Below are positions 35,335 to 47,474 of a stretch of 64,000 nt of DNA, piece by piece (within the stretch, counting starts at the first letter, position 1; every line of letters starts with the position of its first letter). The position numbers were made by a program, and so were the translations under genes. The DNA is from Linnemannia schmuckeri. Taxonomy: Eukaryota > Mortierellomycota > Mortierellomycetes > Mortierellales > Mortierellaceae. Below the pieces are notes generated by a model, which was not told the origin of the DNA, did not search any database, and saw only the letters and a list, made by a program, of their open reading frames with translations. The stretch spans positions 744,001 through 808,000 of the forward strand of contig JANATG010000018.1 in NCBI GenBank assembly GCA_029449235.1, written 5' to 3'.

Positions 35335-37787
35335 ATGACTGATCAAACCGACGGACCCGCCCCCGCAGGCTTCAAGAAAGTTACCGAGGGAAAGGCAACC
35401 ATCCTCTTCCCCGACACCAACGAGGTCTTCTACAACCCTATCCAGGAGTTCAACCGCGATATCTCCATCGCCGCCATCCGCACCTGGGACGAAATCTACC
35501 AGGAGGAGCGATCTGCTCGCCTCGCCGAGAAAAAGTCTCGCAGGGAGGCTAACGCCGCAAAAAGAGCCGCCGAGGGCCTTGAACCCTTGCCAGAGAAGGA
35601 ATTCCCCGAAGGAAACGACCCTTCGGCCACACGTGGAATCACCATTTTGGAAGCACTCTCTGCCTCAGGACTTCGATCCATTCGCTACGCAAAGGAGATC
35701 CCCAATGTCCGCCACATCCTCACGAACGATCTGGAAGCCGATGCTGTCACTTCGATCAAGCGCAACGCAGAGTTCAACGGAATTAGCCCTGATCTTTTGG
35801 AGCCTCATCAGGGAGACGCCATGTAAGGAGACATTTACAGGATACAATCTAGCTCTTAGGGAAGGAACAAACTGCGTTTTGAACCTTTGATTGATTGCAA
35901 ATCGGCTTCGCCACCGACTCACCCAACATGCACTCTTTTACCTTTCCAACGTCCCCTTTTTAGTGATGTCCTTTATCAGCACCGCGACCCCCTGAAGCGT
36001 TACAATGTGATCGATCTGGACCCTTACGGAACCGCGTCTCCCTTCATCGATGGCGCCGTCCAAGCGGTCTCTGACGGAGGTATGAATGCTGACATTAAGG
36101 ATCACACACTCATCTGATCTATGTTCTAGTGAACTGATATTTCATTTTGTTCTTGACCCTTTCAACACCCACTAGGATTGCTCTGCGTTACTTGCACGGA
36201 TCTCGCAGTCCTTGCTGGAACCAACTATACCGAGACTTGGTACGGTGGACGGATTATTACGAGTAGACCTTTCGGGATATATCATGGATATATATGCGGA
36301 CGAAATTAACAATCGGGAGGTCAATTGTCTAACAAAACTTTGGGCAATCTTACCATCGACAATAGTTACGCTAAGTACGGAGGCCACCCTGTCAAGGCGG
36401 AATTTTGTCACGAGGTTGCTCTTCGTTTGGTCTTGAACACTTTGTCGATCTCTGCTGCTCGCTACAAGAGACACATCGTCCCTATGGTCTCTCTCAGCAT
36501 TGATTACTATCTCCGTGTTTTTGTCCGCGTTTACACTTCTGCCGCACAAGTCAAGTTGCTTGGCAGGTGAGAAAGGAGATTTATATGTATACTTAACACA
36601 TGGTCATTGCCTTGACTTCATTGCAGCTAATCGCCTTCTTAATTTCCTTCCTGATAGCAAAACATGCGTTGCCTATGTCTGTACTGGATGCCAGTCTACC
36701 TACACGCAAGCTCTCGGAAAGGCAACGGAAGGCGCCAAAGGAAACTTGAAGTTTGGCGTCAACACTGGACCACCTGTCGACAGCCGCTGCGAGCACTGCA
36801 ACAGCCGATTCCATGTAAGCAGGATACACGCGAAACAAAGGAGCAAATCAAAGGTAGCACAGTGCAACTTCTCAGGATCGATTAATTAACAAATCTCATG
36901 GTACTTTTGTTTAGATTGCTGGACCCATGTGGGGTAAGGAGCTTCACTCGGTGCCTTTCATTGATCGCATGTTGAAGCACGTAAAGGATGCTTCTCACCT
37001 TTACAAGACTCAGCCTCGTATTTTGGGAATGCTCAGCGTCTGCAAGGAAGAAATCGAGGCACCATTCTACTATACCGCCAACGGACTTTCGGGGACTGTG
37101 CACTGCACCAGCATTCCTCTTCTTCACATTTCGTAAGTGATTCATGAAACTGCTTCGGCTTTTACTTATTATATTAGTAGTAGGGCCAGCTCGACTTCTA
37201 ACTGTAGCTGATATCATTCATGTAGATCTGCACTCCTTCACCAGGAGTACAGGGTTTCTGGATCTCATGCTGCTCAGGGATCGATCAAGACTGACGCGCC
37301 TCCTTCGGCTCTTTGGGATATCATGCGCTCCTGGGTTAAGTTAAACCCTGTTAAGAACATCAAACCTGAGTCGCCTGCTGGCCGCATCTTGGCTGTTGAG
37401 CCTAAGACCATTGCCAATTTTGAGATGCACCCTGACGCGAAGTCAGAGTCAAGAAAGACCAACTTGGTACGCTATCAAGTGAACCCCACCAAGAACTGGG
37501 GACCACAGGCCAGAGCCGGCGGTGCCAACAAGCGCAAGGCGTAAGTCCTGTAGTAACTACAAATCTGAGATGCCAATAGTGTAACTCTTGTATGACTTGG
37601 AATTGGTTGATCTAACATTTTGTGCTCTCTTCACTCATTATCCCTTTTTAGTGATGATGACAGTGCGAAGCCTTCTAAGAACGGAAAGACCGATAAGGCC
37701 AAGACTGAGGAGGCAGGAAAGGAGATTGCCTCTGCACCTGAAGCTGAGGCCGATGCGGCCATGAACATTGACTCCATCACTGCATAA
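35335..37787 (+). CDS. TRM1: tRNA (guanine26-N2)-dimethyltransferase Trm1
   Basis: Eight exons (35335-35822, 35964-36079, 36176-36239, 36366-36566, 36658-36814, 36915-37132, 37226-37540, 37652-37787) give about 564 residues for the short form; yeast Trm1 is 570. The enzyme uses SAM to dimethylate G26 of many tRNAs. ILEALSASGLRSIRYA with the following NDLEADAV forms the SAM pocket, and DLDPYG (Asp182-Gly185) is the catalytic motif of N2-guanine methyltransferases. A zinc finger has CTGC and CEHC pairs about 40 residues apart. The C-terminal WKLNP-like region (WVKLNPVKN) and Lys/Ala/Glu-rich tail follow. An in-frame upstream extension may supply a mitochondrial form. Confidence 0.96.
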
Positions 37788-38196
37788 ATAATACACACTC
37801 CATTTTTTACTTGACATGATATGTTTTTGAATATCAATAGCGAGGTTCATCATTACTGACATTTTACGCGGTGCTCCGTGTTTTCTGTATGAGCTTTGAC
37901 CTCTGACCCGGTTCGGCCATTTCTCGCAGTGGCAGTCACCTACCCCGTTGATTTTTTCAGGGCCACATAAAAACAACAAAAAACAGCGAGCAACCGTTCC
38001 TCCTTTTCACTCCCTTCACTCCTCACCCTTCCCCCTGTCTTCGCTTTTTCACATTCACTCTCCTCGCTAGGATACTCACTCCTCTTTGCTTACTCCATTT
38101 GCATTTCACTCGAACAACTCCTATTCACTCAACTGCATTCACTTTCACTCTTGGCGCATACGTTCACTCTCGTAAAAACACAAAACCAACACCCTC
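37788..38196. other. Intergenic region between Trm1 and the AI-2E-like gene
   Basis: This is the Trm1 3' UTR followed by a CT-rich stretch with repeated CTCACTC-type words (37990-38150), a likely promoter or leader for the next gene. There is no coding signal. Confidence 0.55.
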
Positions 38197-41100
38197 ATGA
38201 CACTACTGTACAGCATGCAGCCAAAGGACGCGCTCGTCCTCTGCACTGTCACCGTCCTCTTCATTTACTTTGGAATCATTCTCTGGACAAACTATTCAAT
38301 GTAAGAAAAAATAAGGAACAAAAAAAAGTGCCAAGAGACACCGCGCCATGTCATGAATCGTTACTGAAAGCTACTTATAAGCGTTGGAGACCAGAGAAAA
38401 CTTCCACTGGAACAAACGATACTCATTCTTCCTTCACTTCAATTGTATTGTAGCATTATTCCTTTCTGGACACCCATCTTTTGGGCAACAGCACTCTCCG
38501 TTCCTCTGGTAAGCAAGTGAAACGGAAACACGTATCAGCAAGCAATCTTTGTGCAATGGCGACGTGAGAACTGACCTACACCAACATTGTCTTCTCACGC
38601 CTTCCTATAGCATGCACTGAAAACAAGACTGCTACCTCCGCTCCATAATGCACTGGAGAACGACCTCATGGACACCATCGCCTCGGCTATCGGAGGAGTT
38701 GCGACCTATATCCTGAGGGTAAGGCACCTTTGGCTTGTCGTCTCAGCATATCTCTATTGTGCAATAACATATGTCAGAGCGCTCACTCGCATTAATTTTA
38801 CTCTTTGTGACTTTTTTTAGTTCTTTGTTGGGAGCCACATCGCCAATGCGATAAAGTCCGTCTTCCTCGGCTACTGCTATGTTGTCTACATGCTCTGCGA
38901 TGGCAGGCCACGCGACACCAAGAACAAGAAGCTTACCAACCCCATCAAAGACGAATCTTGGGCAAGCAAAAAAATCGATCATGAGGAGGACTTCTCGGAG
39001 GAGAGGCAATTGAACAGGATTGACCATGATGACTACGAGCTTCACCCTGATTACCAAACACTTGTCGATCAGGAGCAGGACGGATATGCGCGCCCCGCCA
39101 ACTGGCCATCATACACCAACCTCCTGCGAGCAGCTTTCATCTACGGATTGCTTCAGCTTGGCACCCCTTCGGAACTCTGGACAGGAGTCAAGGCCATCTG
39201 GAGCGAGATTGAGTTTGGAACACAACAACAGTTCAACATTCTGATGGTCGCCGTCTTGCTCCACATTCAGTACTCTTGCCTAGGCCAGATTGTTGCTATG
39301 GTTGAACGCGTCATCTACCCCAAATTGACGCCAGACCAGTACAAAGAGCAATCCATCATCAACACGGTCCCCAAGATGTTCAGGAAAGCTCTGCAAGAGA
39401 GTCTCAATTCTACACTCACCACCGCTATTGTACTGTCAACTATCGCTGTTGTTGGAACTTTGGTCGCCATTCTGTCTGTCGGCGTCGTGCATGATGTTCA
39501 AGGGCTACTCGCACAAACACATCACAGAGTCATGGGCTTTAGAGAGGAGCAAGCACGATGGACGCTTGACAATATTCAGGACGCAGGATCTTCATCAGCA
39601 CCCAAACCAGTCCTGGTCAAACAGGTGGATGATGCCCTGTCGCAGGCATACGACGCGGGACTCCAATGGTTCGACCCCATTCTGAAGGATGCCTTCCCAG
39701 ATCTCACTTGGGGCGCGACAGAATGGGCGTTCCAATTGGCCCATGTCGTCGTCGATTTGGATCATTTTCAGAATGCAGCGGCAGCAGCCAAGGCGGCAGC
39801 ACAGGCATCGGCAGCAGCAGCGGCAGCAGCAGCGGCAGATGCCAAGGCCAAGGCGACATGTGAGGCACCTGAGGAAAAGAAAGTTGATTTGAACGAATTG
39901 CTTCTTCATCCTGCCGATCAGACTACCTTTTCCTCGCAGGAGTTCGCTTCCACTCACACGGGCAATGAGGAACACAACAGCCATAACGACATTAACGAAA
40001 TTAACGACCATAGCGACAGCAACGACACTAACCACATTAACGAAATTCACGACCACGCGACTCTGGAAGAGCCCGAATTGTGGCCTATCCCCACCTTGCG
40101 TTCACTCCTAATTTCTGGATCTAACAGCAAGGCTTCTTTCGGCATTCTTTCCGACAACGGCAACAACAGCAACACACCACGCCAAAAGGCCATCAACATT
40201 TCGCAGGCGAAATACTTGCTGAGCATCATCTTTGGATACAAGGGCTTCGACACCCCCATGATGCTCTGGGGCTTCAACGTCTTCAACGACCTTCTCTTCC
40301 GCGGAATCCTTTTTATGCTGGTTCTGATGACGTTCACTGGTCTCAAGGTCTCGCCTCTGCAACGTCTCGGCTGGATCATCGATCAGGCTTTGGGTTCGTC
40401 AGCTACCTTTGGATCATTCCACCTCTCAGATACCTACTCTCCTGGCCGCGTTCTCGCCAAGAGCCTCGAGTTTTCGATCTCTGGAACGTTCATCTCGATG
40501 TTCAAGCTTTCGATCTACCACACCTTGTTCACGCTTGCCTGGACACATTTCCTGACGGATCGCGTTACGCTCTTGGTCACTATCGGAGAGGCCTCTTCAG
40601 ACTTTGTCCCCCTCAAGTATGCATGGTTGACATCACTCTTTGGTATTGTCCTGACATTGTTCCCAATTGCACCCAACTGGTTAGTCGCTATTCCAGGAGG
40701 ACTCGTTCACTTTTACATTTACGGTCAGAGATCCATGGAGGCCATTGCGATGGTTGTCGGACATCTCCTCTTGACAAACTTGGTCGATGGCGCCGTTTGG
40801 GACTCGCACGTTGTCAAGAATGCTCGTCCAGGTGTCTCCTCGGCCTTCTGGTTGGGTCTGTGGGTCTTCTTGGGTGGCATGAAGTGGGGACCTAAGGGTC
40901 TTTTGCTCGGACCTGTCTTCTTTGCCGCCGTCCCCTCGATCTGGTCGGCTCTGCTCGAGCTCCGCGGTAAGCCTTCAAGAGGCCTAACCAGAACTCGTGG
41001 CTCGAAACCACCAACCACTACCGCGTCGGTTGATGCCGAACAAGCGTTCTTGAAGGACACCAAACGTCATGGAGCAACAAGGCCTCGCAAGGGTTACCGT

Positions 41101-41268
41101 CAGGACTTTTATGACGAGTACGAGCATGAGGAGGACATTGATAGCCGTCGAAGCAGTCGGTCAAGCAGTACTCACAGCAGCAGCAGGAAGAGCCGTGGTC
41201 GGAGTACACCCAGGAATGTCAACGGGTACCTTCGTGATGAGAAGTCTGCCGCATTTACTCACCGGTGA
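38197..41268 (+). CDS. Multipass membrane protein resembling TMEM245 / AI-2E transporter family
   Basis: Four exons (38197-38300, 38454-38508, 38611-38718, 38821-41268) give about 904 residues. Hydrophobic segments are visible in exons 1-3 (for example VTVLFIYFGIILW), near residues 240-260 and 300-325, and as a cluster in the last third. The end of that cluster, FWLGLWVFLGGMKWGPKGLL followed by LGPVFFA, resembles the C-terminal block of AI-2E transporters, where a glycine-rich G-x-x-G-P-x-G turn precedes the last helix. Between the two membrane halves lies a cytosolic or lumenal insert with a poly-Ala stretch (nt about 39775-39840) and a His/Asn/Asp repeat (DHSDSNDTNHINEIHDH). The C-terminal tail is basic and Ser-rich. 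Family assignment is moderate. Human TMEM245 (about 880 aa) is similar in size and layout. Transported substrate unknown. Confidence 0.75.
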
Positions 41269-42035
41269 TCTTTGTAGCTCTCTCTTTTTTTATTATCACA
41301 TTTCATTCATTTTCATTCCAAGAAAATATTAATGCATGGAGCAACAACTATGAATCGAGTACATTCGGGCTTAACTATTTTCCAGGGTTTTGCCAGATGT
41401 TAGCCTTTCCTCACACACTCTCATTTGATCAAAGGCTGAAACCCAGATATACTTGCTGTCGTCTGCTCTGTAGCTATTGAAAAGGTGCCCTGATATTCCC
41501 GTTGTTGATGAAGTTAACCTGCTGGAGCAAAGCCTAATTCTGTCTATCCAGGCAAGGTCTCGATGTTTGCTTGTTGAGACAAAAAGATGTTTACAAACTG
41601 GTATCAAAGGAGAGGTATGGTCCTCATACTTGATTCTTTGGAAGAATTCAGAGGAGTATTTTCTGCGTGGTTAAGCCACCATTCCGAAGACATATTGCGC
41701 CCAAAGTCTGTGCGTCGAACCTTCCCCACAACTCAGTTCAGGACGTTAAAAGGAACAAGCACGTACAACCAACGGACAGTAACGCATTCCCCTTCTTCTT
41801 CTTCTTCACTCGTCTCCAACACATACAGCTGCAACCGACAGACACACCAACAACTACAACAGCATACACCTTCTCTCTCTCACTCCCACTCCTCATTCAC
41901 TTACTCACTCACTCTCGCTTTTTTACATTCATCCATCCGTCTCTTGCATCAGCCACCCTTCTCCTCAGAAATCTTGTACTGATTGCATTGCATCACTCAA
42001 GAACAACTTACTCATCCCTCCCGAACTTTGAAACC
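41269..42035. other. Intergenic region between the AI-2E-like and disordered-protein genes
   Basis: 3' UTR sequence is followed by a CT/CA-rich promoter-like segment (41780-42000, repeated cacacac, ctctctct and cactcac words). Short open frames have no motif. Confidence 0.55.
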
Positions 42036-44593
42036 ATGAATAAAGAAGCCGGGGTTGTCAAATCCGCGGGTGTATTCATGGACGTCGATGCGACTTGTAA
42101 CTTCATTCTCCCTTTATGTTTTGCTGCTGGTCATCTCTTTGTTTTATTACATAGTAGGATCAAGAGCATGGTAACACAAGTAGTTCTCTTTTAACTAACA
42201 TTGTCTTTTTTATGCGCTTGTTCTGTTTATTTTGCGATGCAATAGCTATGAAGCGCAAGGGCAGGGATTACGATGAAGATCAGGATTCCCAGCACAAGAA
42301 AAACAGAGCCAACCACTTCGCCACAGCCAACACGGCCATCACGGCCACCACCTCTGGCGTCCTGAACAGGACGGCATCTGGTCATACCAGCTCTATCAGC
42401 GTCAATAAGACCGCCGCCACCACCTCCATCAGTGCTGCCAAGAGCGCTCCCGTCTCTTTCTCATCCACTATCATCACACGAGCTCGGGCACGCGGACATA
42501 ATGCTGTCCTGTATTATCCCCCCACTCCTCCCAACAAGCTGAAGCATCGACTCGAGAGTACCCAGGAGGATACTCAGGAACATGCTCAGGATTCTTTGAA
42601 GCGATACAAGGCTCAAAGCAAGGCCCAAGCTCTTTCAACATCGCCGCCATCACCAACGCCCAGCCTGACGCCTTCCACCTTATTCACCTTGTCCCAGACC
42701 TCCTCTCGCCGCCGCTCCTCCTCTTCCGCTCGGTTAGCCTCAAAATTGCCTGAATCTTCGTCCTCGAAACCCAGTGTTCATCCCCCACCAGCGCCAGCCG
42801 ATACCATGTGGTCTCCCTCAAAGCCAATATTAATGACCTTGCGATCAGCAACCAGACCTCTCCGATCTATTACTCCTCAGTCATCTTCCCTGACGCCTTC
42901 TTCTGTCACGGCCTCCGAATCAGTCGATACATCAGCAGATGGAGGCGATGATAAGTGGGTCAAGGTTCGTGAAACCGCCGAGACCATGATCGCCACCATC
43001 CGAAACCATGCTAAAGAGGTCTCAACCAAGCCCCATCAGAAGCGCAAGGCGCTGCGTCAGAACCGTGAGGTCGTGGAGCGCAACGGCGAGAACACTCAAA
43101 TGGGCAAGACCAGTGGCTTGAACTGCTTGGAGAAGTACACCGAGTTTGGTGATACCTCCAAGGAGCATATGGGAGAGTCAGGCAGAGGTCCTCTGGTCAG
43201 CACGACTATGAACCAGGGCCAGGGCGCCGAACTGACCAAGAGCTCCAAGTCTGGCGATTCGAGTCAGGACGGCGAGGCCCAGAAGATCGACGAGACCGAG
43301 ACCCATAACAACATTCTCGAGGTTGCCAAGCCCAATCAATACTGCCGAGTCGAAAAGGCTGCCGAAATCCACGAAATAGACGAGCTATACTCATACCGCC
43401 GGACACAGGAGATCGCTGAGGTCAAGGCCGGTCAAAAGCGTCACTCTAGAAAGGCCAGTGGCCAGCAAGAGGACAACGTTGACAACACAAGTGTGGGGAT
43501 TCGTCGAAGCAACGATACCCGCACTGAACGCGCTCATGCTGCCACCCAGGACATCGAGGAGACTGAAGTCGACTTTGAGCTGGATATCCGAGGTCCCCAG
43601 AAGCGGGACAACTACCCTCCGCGAGATCGTTTGCCACGAGTCGCCGGTAACTCACCCCCAGATCGGTTCCGTTTGAGGACTTTGACCCGCCTCGTTTCCT
43701 CGGCCAAGTCGACGTTTGGAAAATCTACAGAGAACCTTCACAGTTACCACGCCAGACAAGTCGATGGCGACGTCGCTGAGATTCAACTGGACTCCAATCA
43801 CCCTTGGGCGCAAGGCCCTGTCGAGTTCATGACGCCTCGGAGCAAGCGCCATAACTACGACGTATACGGCGCCAGCGGCGACCACTTTAGCCAAAACTAC
43901 CACGTTCAGGACTATAATGACTACAACAGCCAGGACCTCTCCAGTACAGCTGCTTACAGCAGGATCCATGACGGCGATATTTACTCTCGACACTCGCCCT
44001 CCTATAAAGCTGAACCGACAACTGCCCCACATATGAGTCGTACAGATTCGCTGCAGACCTTCACCTACTCATCAGCGAACGGCGGCTCTGTCATCGAGAG
44101 TAGCAGCAGCAGCGGTACTCGCCACAGCCACCCCTCTACTATGGGTCGTGTGGGGGAACTCAATCCGGCACTTTCCTTTGTTCACTATCCCAAACAAGGC
44201 CGTCAACCGTATCACCACAGGAGTAATAGCAACACAATCACCGGAGGTAATTACAATAATAACTACTACTCCACCAGCTCATCCCACCTCCACCACATCC
44301 AGAACAGAGCCACTAAACGCTACGACACCGACGAGAACACCCCACCTCCATCATACAAAGCCCCAACATTCAACTTTCCCACCAAGAAGCATGCCGAAGC
44401 TGTGCCGCTTATCCTTTCGATTAACGAAAGAAGTGCTGGAGTCTTCAGTAACAGCAACAGCAACAACGGCAGCGACAACGACAACAGAAATAGCAATACC
44501 GGCAACCAACACACCTTTGACATTAATGTCATCGAAGGAAGCAACAGCCGCTCATCCCGTTGCCTACACGCCAGCGGCCACTACTTGTTGTGA
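42036..44593 (+). CDS. Large intrinsically disordered protein of unknown function
   Basis: Two exons (42036-42096 and 42246-44593) give about 802 residues. The second exon alone is open for more than 2.3 kb with consistent fungal codon use, which supports a real gene. The short first exon adds MNKEAGVVKSAGVFMDVDAT and splices in frame into SMKRKGRDYDEDQD. The KRKGRDYDEDQDSQHKKNR stretch looks like a bipartite nuclear localisation signal. The rest is low-complexity: Ser/Thr/Pro-rich (about 60-210), then Lys/Glu-rich, then Tyr/Asn/Ser-rich, ending in Asn/Asp/Ser repeats. There are many TP and SP sites of the kind targeted by proline-directed kinases. I recognise no folded domain and assign no function. 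Confidence 0.72.
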
Positions 44594-45184
44594 GGCCTCG
44601 CTCCAGATCATATATTCTTCTTTTTTCTTTTCTTTTTCTCCTTTTTTCACTTCTTGGTCGAGAATGGCCCACGATCTGTACCATCATCACCGCCAACATC
44701 GCCACAGCCCACCAACATCCTCATCCTTTCTTCATACTTTGTTCATAACTTTCACCACGTCTCCGAGGCGCGCCAAAGCACTGTCTACCATTTTTCCAAT
44801 CATTTTCTAAATCTCCCCAAAAAAGTTCTAAAAGCAACAAAAATTCTCAAAAACACTTGTAAAATAGTTCATAATCCCACAAAACACAGTTCTTTTCCTT
44901 CATTGCATTTGCGAACAACTTCACAATAAAACCTGTTCTAAAAATGACAGCGAGCAGGAAATGAAGAAAAGGTGGCTAGACATGAGAAAGGACATGAGCT
45001 GCATGAGCAGTAGTGCCCACTCACCAGCCTTCACCGATCTTTTTTTTTTTTTTTTTTTTTTTTTGCTGTCGCTGTCAAAAATCTAAATCATTTTGCTCAA
45101 AGAAATGGCCCACGCACAGTGGCATGCAAAACCTTCAAGTTTTTAAAAAAATCAACGACAGTTTTTTATTTTCCGCTCCATCTT
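44594..45184. other. Convergent 3' region with a poly(T) tract
   Basis: 3' UTRs of the disordered-protein gene (plus) and the first F-box/LRR-like gene (minus) lie here. A 25-nt T run at 45040-45064 lies about 120 nt beyond the stop of the minus-strand gene, where it would read as poly(A). Confidence 0.6.
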
Positions 45185-47260
45185 TCAGAAAACATCATCA
45201 TCTTCTGAGCCGATCTCTCCCGATGACTCGTATCCGGCGACAATCCGAAGCAAAGGACGACCATTTCGCCGTTTGCTCTTGAGCCATTTGAACGGTGGAG
45301 TCACCTTATTTTTGTCAGAGAAGAATTCAGCATGACGAAGCAAAGGCCAATTCTGATCCATCCAAACCACTTCTGGCCACTCTATCGTCTTCTCGGACTC
45401 GTACGTCTCTGCACTGAACGAACCTCGGAGAGTTTCCAGCTTCTTCAACCCAGAAAGGTGGTTAAGGAATCCTGGTCGGCCGGCGTAGGTGTCTCCGACG
45501 CTCAGCATGGCAGGAAACGACATCGCTATGTTGTTGTTAACTTTCCTTTCATCCACTTGACCGTTTGCTTTCAGTGGTACCATCCTCAGATTCAGGTCCT
45601 TCAAGCTCGTCAACGTGCCGATTTGTTGGTAGAGGTCTTCCAGTTGGGAAAAGTGGTATGTCTCGGAAAGGGTGATTGGCGGTGGGCGAAGGTAATAGGG
45701 AAGGAGGACTTCACGCTCAACGGGCAGGTCACATCCGCTGATGGCGATCATGAGTGTCTGTAGCTTGGTGCAGACCCAAGGAGATCTCAGAGCATCATCC
45801 AGCGTGATATAATATCCATTGATGCTGAATGGAACAAAAAGCGCCTCCAAATTACTGCACTCCTTGAGGATGGTGGACGCAGATATCGTGACATGGCTCC
45901 TGTTTCTACCAATGTGAATCTCTCGCAATATTATTGAGTGTTGCTGGATCTTAATGTTGAAGGCCGGGTCGATGATCTTTAAAGGGCAGTCAATGAGCTC
46001 GACATGAATGACCTGTTGCGCAGGCAACGAGGTCAGGATCCTGTACTCCTCGGAACCGCGACTATCTTTCTGAAACGACCCACCTTCCAGCACCTCAATC
46101 TTAGGGCACGTCTTAGCGATGAACTGTCCCATGGCCTTGATCGCCTCATCGCCGGCTTTCACGTAGGTGTTCAATTTCTTGATGTTGGGGCAATGGGTGA
46201 ACATCGAGCGGAGATCGGTCAGCGAGTCCCAGTGGTAGCCGTGCATTCCATGAAAGAACAGCTCCTCCAGATTGCTCAACGGCTCTTGCCTTCTGACAAA
46301 CGAGGTTGCCGCCACAGCCGGCACTACTAGATCCTCGCTCATTCCTCCTTCATCCTCCTCCAATTCCTCCTCCTCCATTTCGTAATCTAAGTAGTACTCC
46401 CAGTGTGGCATATCCTTTGGTTCGTAGCCGTAGTTTGTCTCATAGTATTCACCATCATCATCATCAACTTCTTCTTCTTCCACACTATGTCTGACTCCAC
46501 AGTTCGCCTGATAATCCTCGAAGATCATCCGAAGCTTTTGGATCGAAGGTGGACAGGCGAAAAAAAGATACGGCCACAGTCTCATCCAATCATCGCCTCT
46601 CTTCACGCAGTGGACCAAGACCTCTAGCCTCCTCAGCTTGCTCAGTCCGGCGATGACTCCAGCCAAAAGTTGGCCGACGCGACGATCCAGGAGCGGGATA
46701 CCGTTCAAACGGAGGTCAACCAGACCCCGGTTGAGAAAGACCAGCCAGCAGACCTGAGCCATTTGCGTCTTTGGATATTGGAAATCATAAGTATCGTAGG
46801 GGTGACTGCTTGAGAAAGAGAACTTTCTTGAGAGAGCGAAGTCCAGATCGAGTCGTGTAAGGCAGGTCAATGGCGGCAGCGGGATTATCTCCTCGTTGAA
46901 TTGGTCACCGAGAGGAGGCAGCCAAGTCGGTTTGTTCATGCGAGGGCCCCTGTTCCGGATATAGCTGTCGACATACGTGAGCGCGCAGATGTGGTAGAAG
47001 GCGAGTTCGCCAACACCAAACTCGACTGTTCTGACGTGTTGAGTGTTCCGTGAAAGGGCGTAGAGGGCTGCCTTGGATAAGAAAAGCGCGAAGGGGCGAT
47101 CAGACACAACTTCCAGTCTTCTGAAAAGCGCCGGCGTGAAGATCCTGTTCATCTCGTGGTTGGTCCGCGAGAGTCTTGAGGCAGCCTTTGCATCGAGGTG
47201 GGACCTCAGAAGGTCGACGAGTTCTGGGATGTCGAAGAACTTCTGGCATGCATACGACAT
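45185..47260 (-). CDS. F-box/LRR-like protein (array copy 1, intact)
   Basis: A single exon encodes about 691 residues from the Met of MSYACQKFFDIPELVDLL; an in-frame Met ten codons upstream is less like the paralogue. The N-terminal 45 residues have the F-box layout (FFDIPELVDLLRSHLD, then LSRTNHEMNRIFTPALFRRL). The remainder consists of irregular leucine-rich repeats, as in FBXL-type adaptors, interrupted by an acidic insert (VEEEEVDDDDGEYYE and DYEMEEEELEEDEGG). F-box proteins recruit substrates to SCF ubiquitin ligases through Skp1; that role is inferred from architecture. It shares start, strand, lack of introns and C-terminal motifs (SFPAMLSVGD, TLRGSFSAET, NWPLLRHAEFF) with the decayed and intact copies up to 55.0 kb. 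Confidence 0.82.
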   Translation of the reverse strand: MSYACQKFFDIPELVDLLRSHLDAKAASRLSRTNHEMNRIFTPALFRRLEVVSDRPFALFLSKAALYALSRNTQHVRTVEFGVGELAFYHICALTYVDSYIRNRGPRMNKPTWLPPLGDQFNEEIIPLPPLTCLTRLDLDFALSRKFSFSSSHPYDTYDFQYPKTQMAQVCWLVFLNRGLVDLRLNGIPLLDRRVGQLLAGVIAGLSKLRRLEVLVHCVKRGDDWMRLWPYLFFACPPSIQKLRMIFEDYQANCGVRHSVEEEEVDDDDGEYYETNYGYEPKDMPHWEYYLDYEMEEEELEEDEGGMSEDLVVPAVAATSFVRRQEPLSNLEELFFHGMHGYHWDSLTDLRSMFTHCPNIKKLNTYVKAGDEAIKAMGQFIAKTCPKIEVLEGGSFQKDSRGSEEYRILTSLPAQQVIHVELIDCPLKIIDPAFNIKIQQHSIILREIHIGRNRSHVTISASTILKECSNLEALFVPFSINGYYITLDDALRSPWVCTKLQTLMIAISGCDLPVEREVLLPYYLRPPPITLSETYHFSQLEDLYQQIGTLTSLKDLNLRMVPLKANGQVDERKVNNNIAMSFPAMLSVGDTYAGRPGFLNHLSGLKKLETLRGSFSAETYESEKTIEWPEVVWMDQNWPLLRHAEFFSDKNKVTPPFKWLKSKRRNGRPLLRIVAGYESSGEIGSEDDDVF

Positions 47261-47387
47261 GGTGGTACCAGTGAGTGAGCGAATGAACAAATGTCGAAAG
47301 ATCGCAAGTTAACGATCTTTTTGTATTATTTTTTGTAGCAATTTGTGGCTTTAATTGCTCGCGGGAAATTCGATGCGATATCCTTTT

Positions 47388-47390
<3 letters not shown>

Positions 47391-47432
<42 letters not shown>
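47391..47432. repeat. Poly(T) tract, 42 nt
   Basis: This uninterrupted T run is the longest homopolymer in the window. It lies between array copy 1 and the 3' end of the decayed copy 2. In the orientation of copy 2 it reads as poly(A) about 50 nt after the last recognisable coding sequence. Confidence 0.9.
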
Positions 47433-47436
<4 letters not shown>

Positions 47437-47474
47437 CTAAAAGTGGAATACACCAATAAGCCCGATGTTAACTC

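Noticed and set aside
39595..40056. Cys/Arg-rich antisense frame opposite the Ala repeat of the AI-2E-like gene
   Set aside because: The Cys/Arg richness is simply the reverse complement of GCN/GCA Ala codons and AAC repeats.
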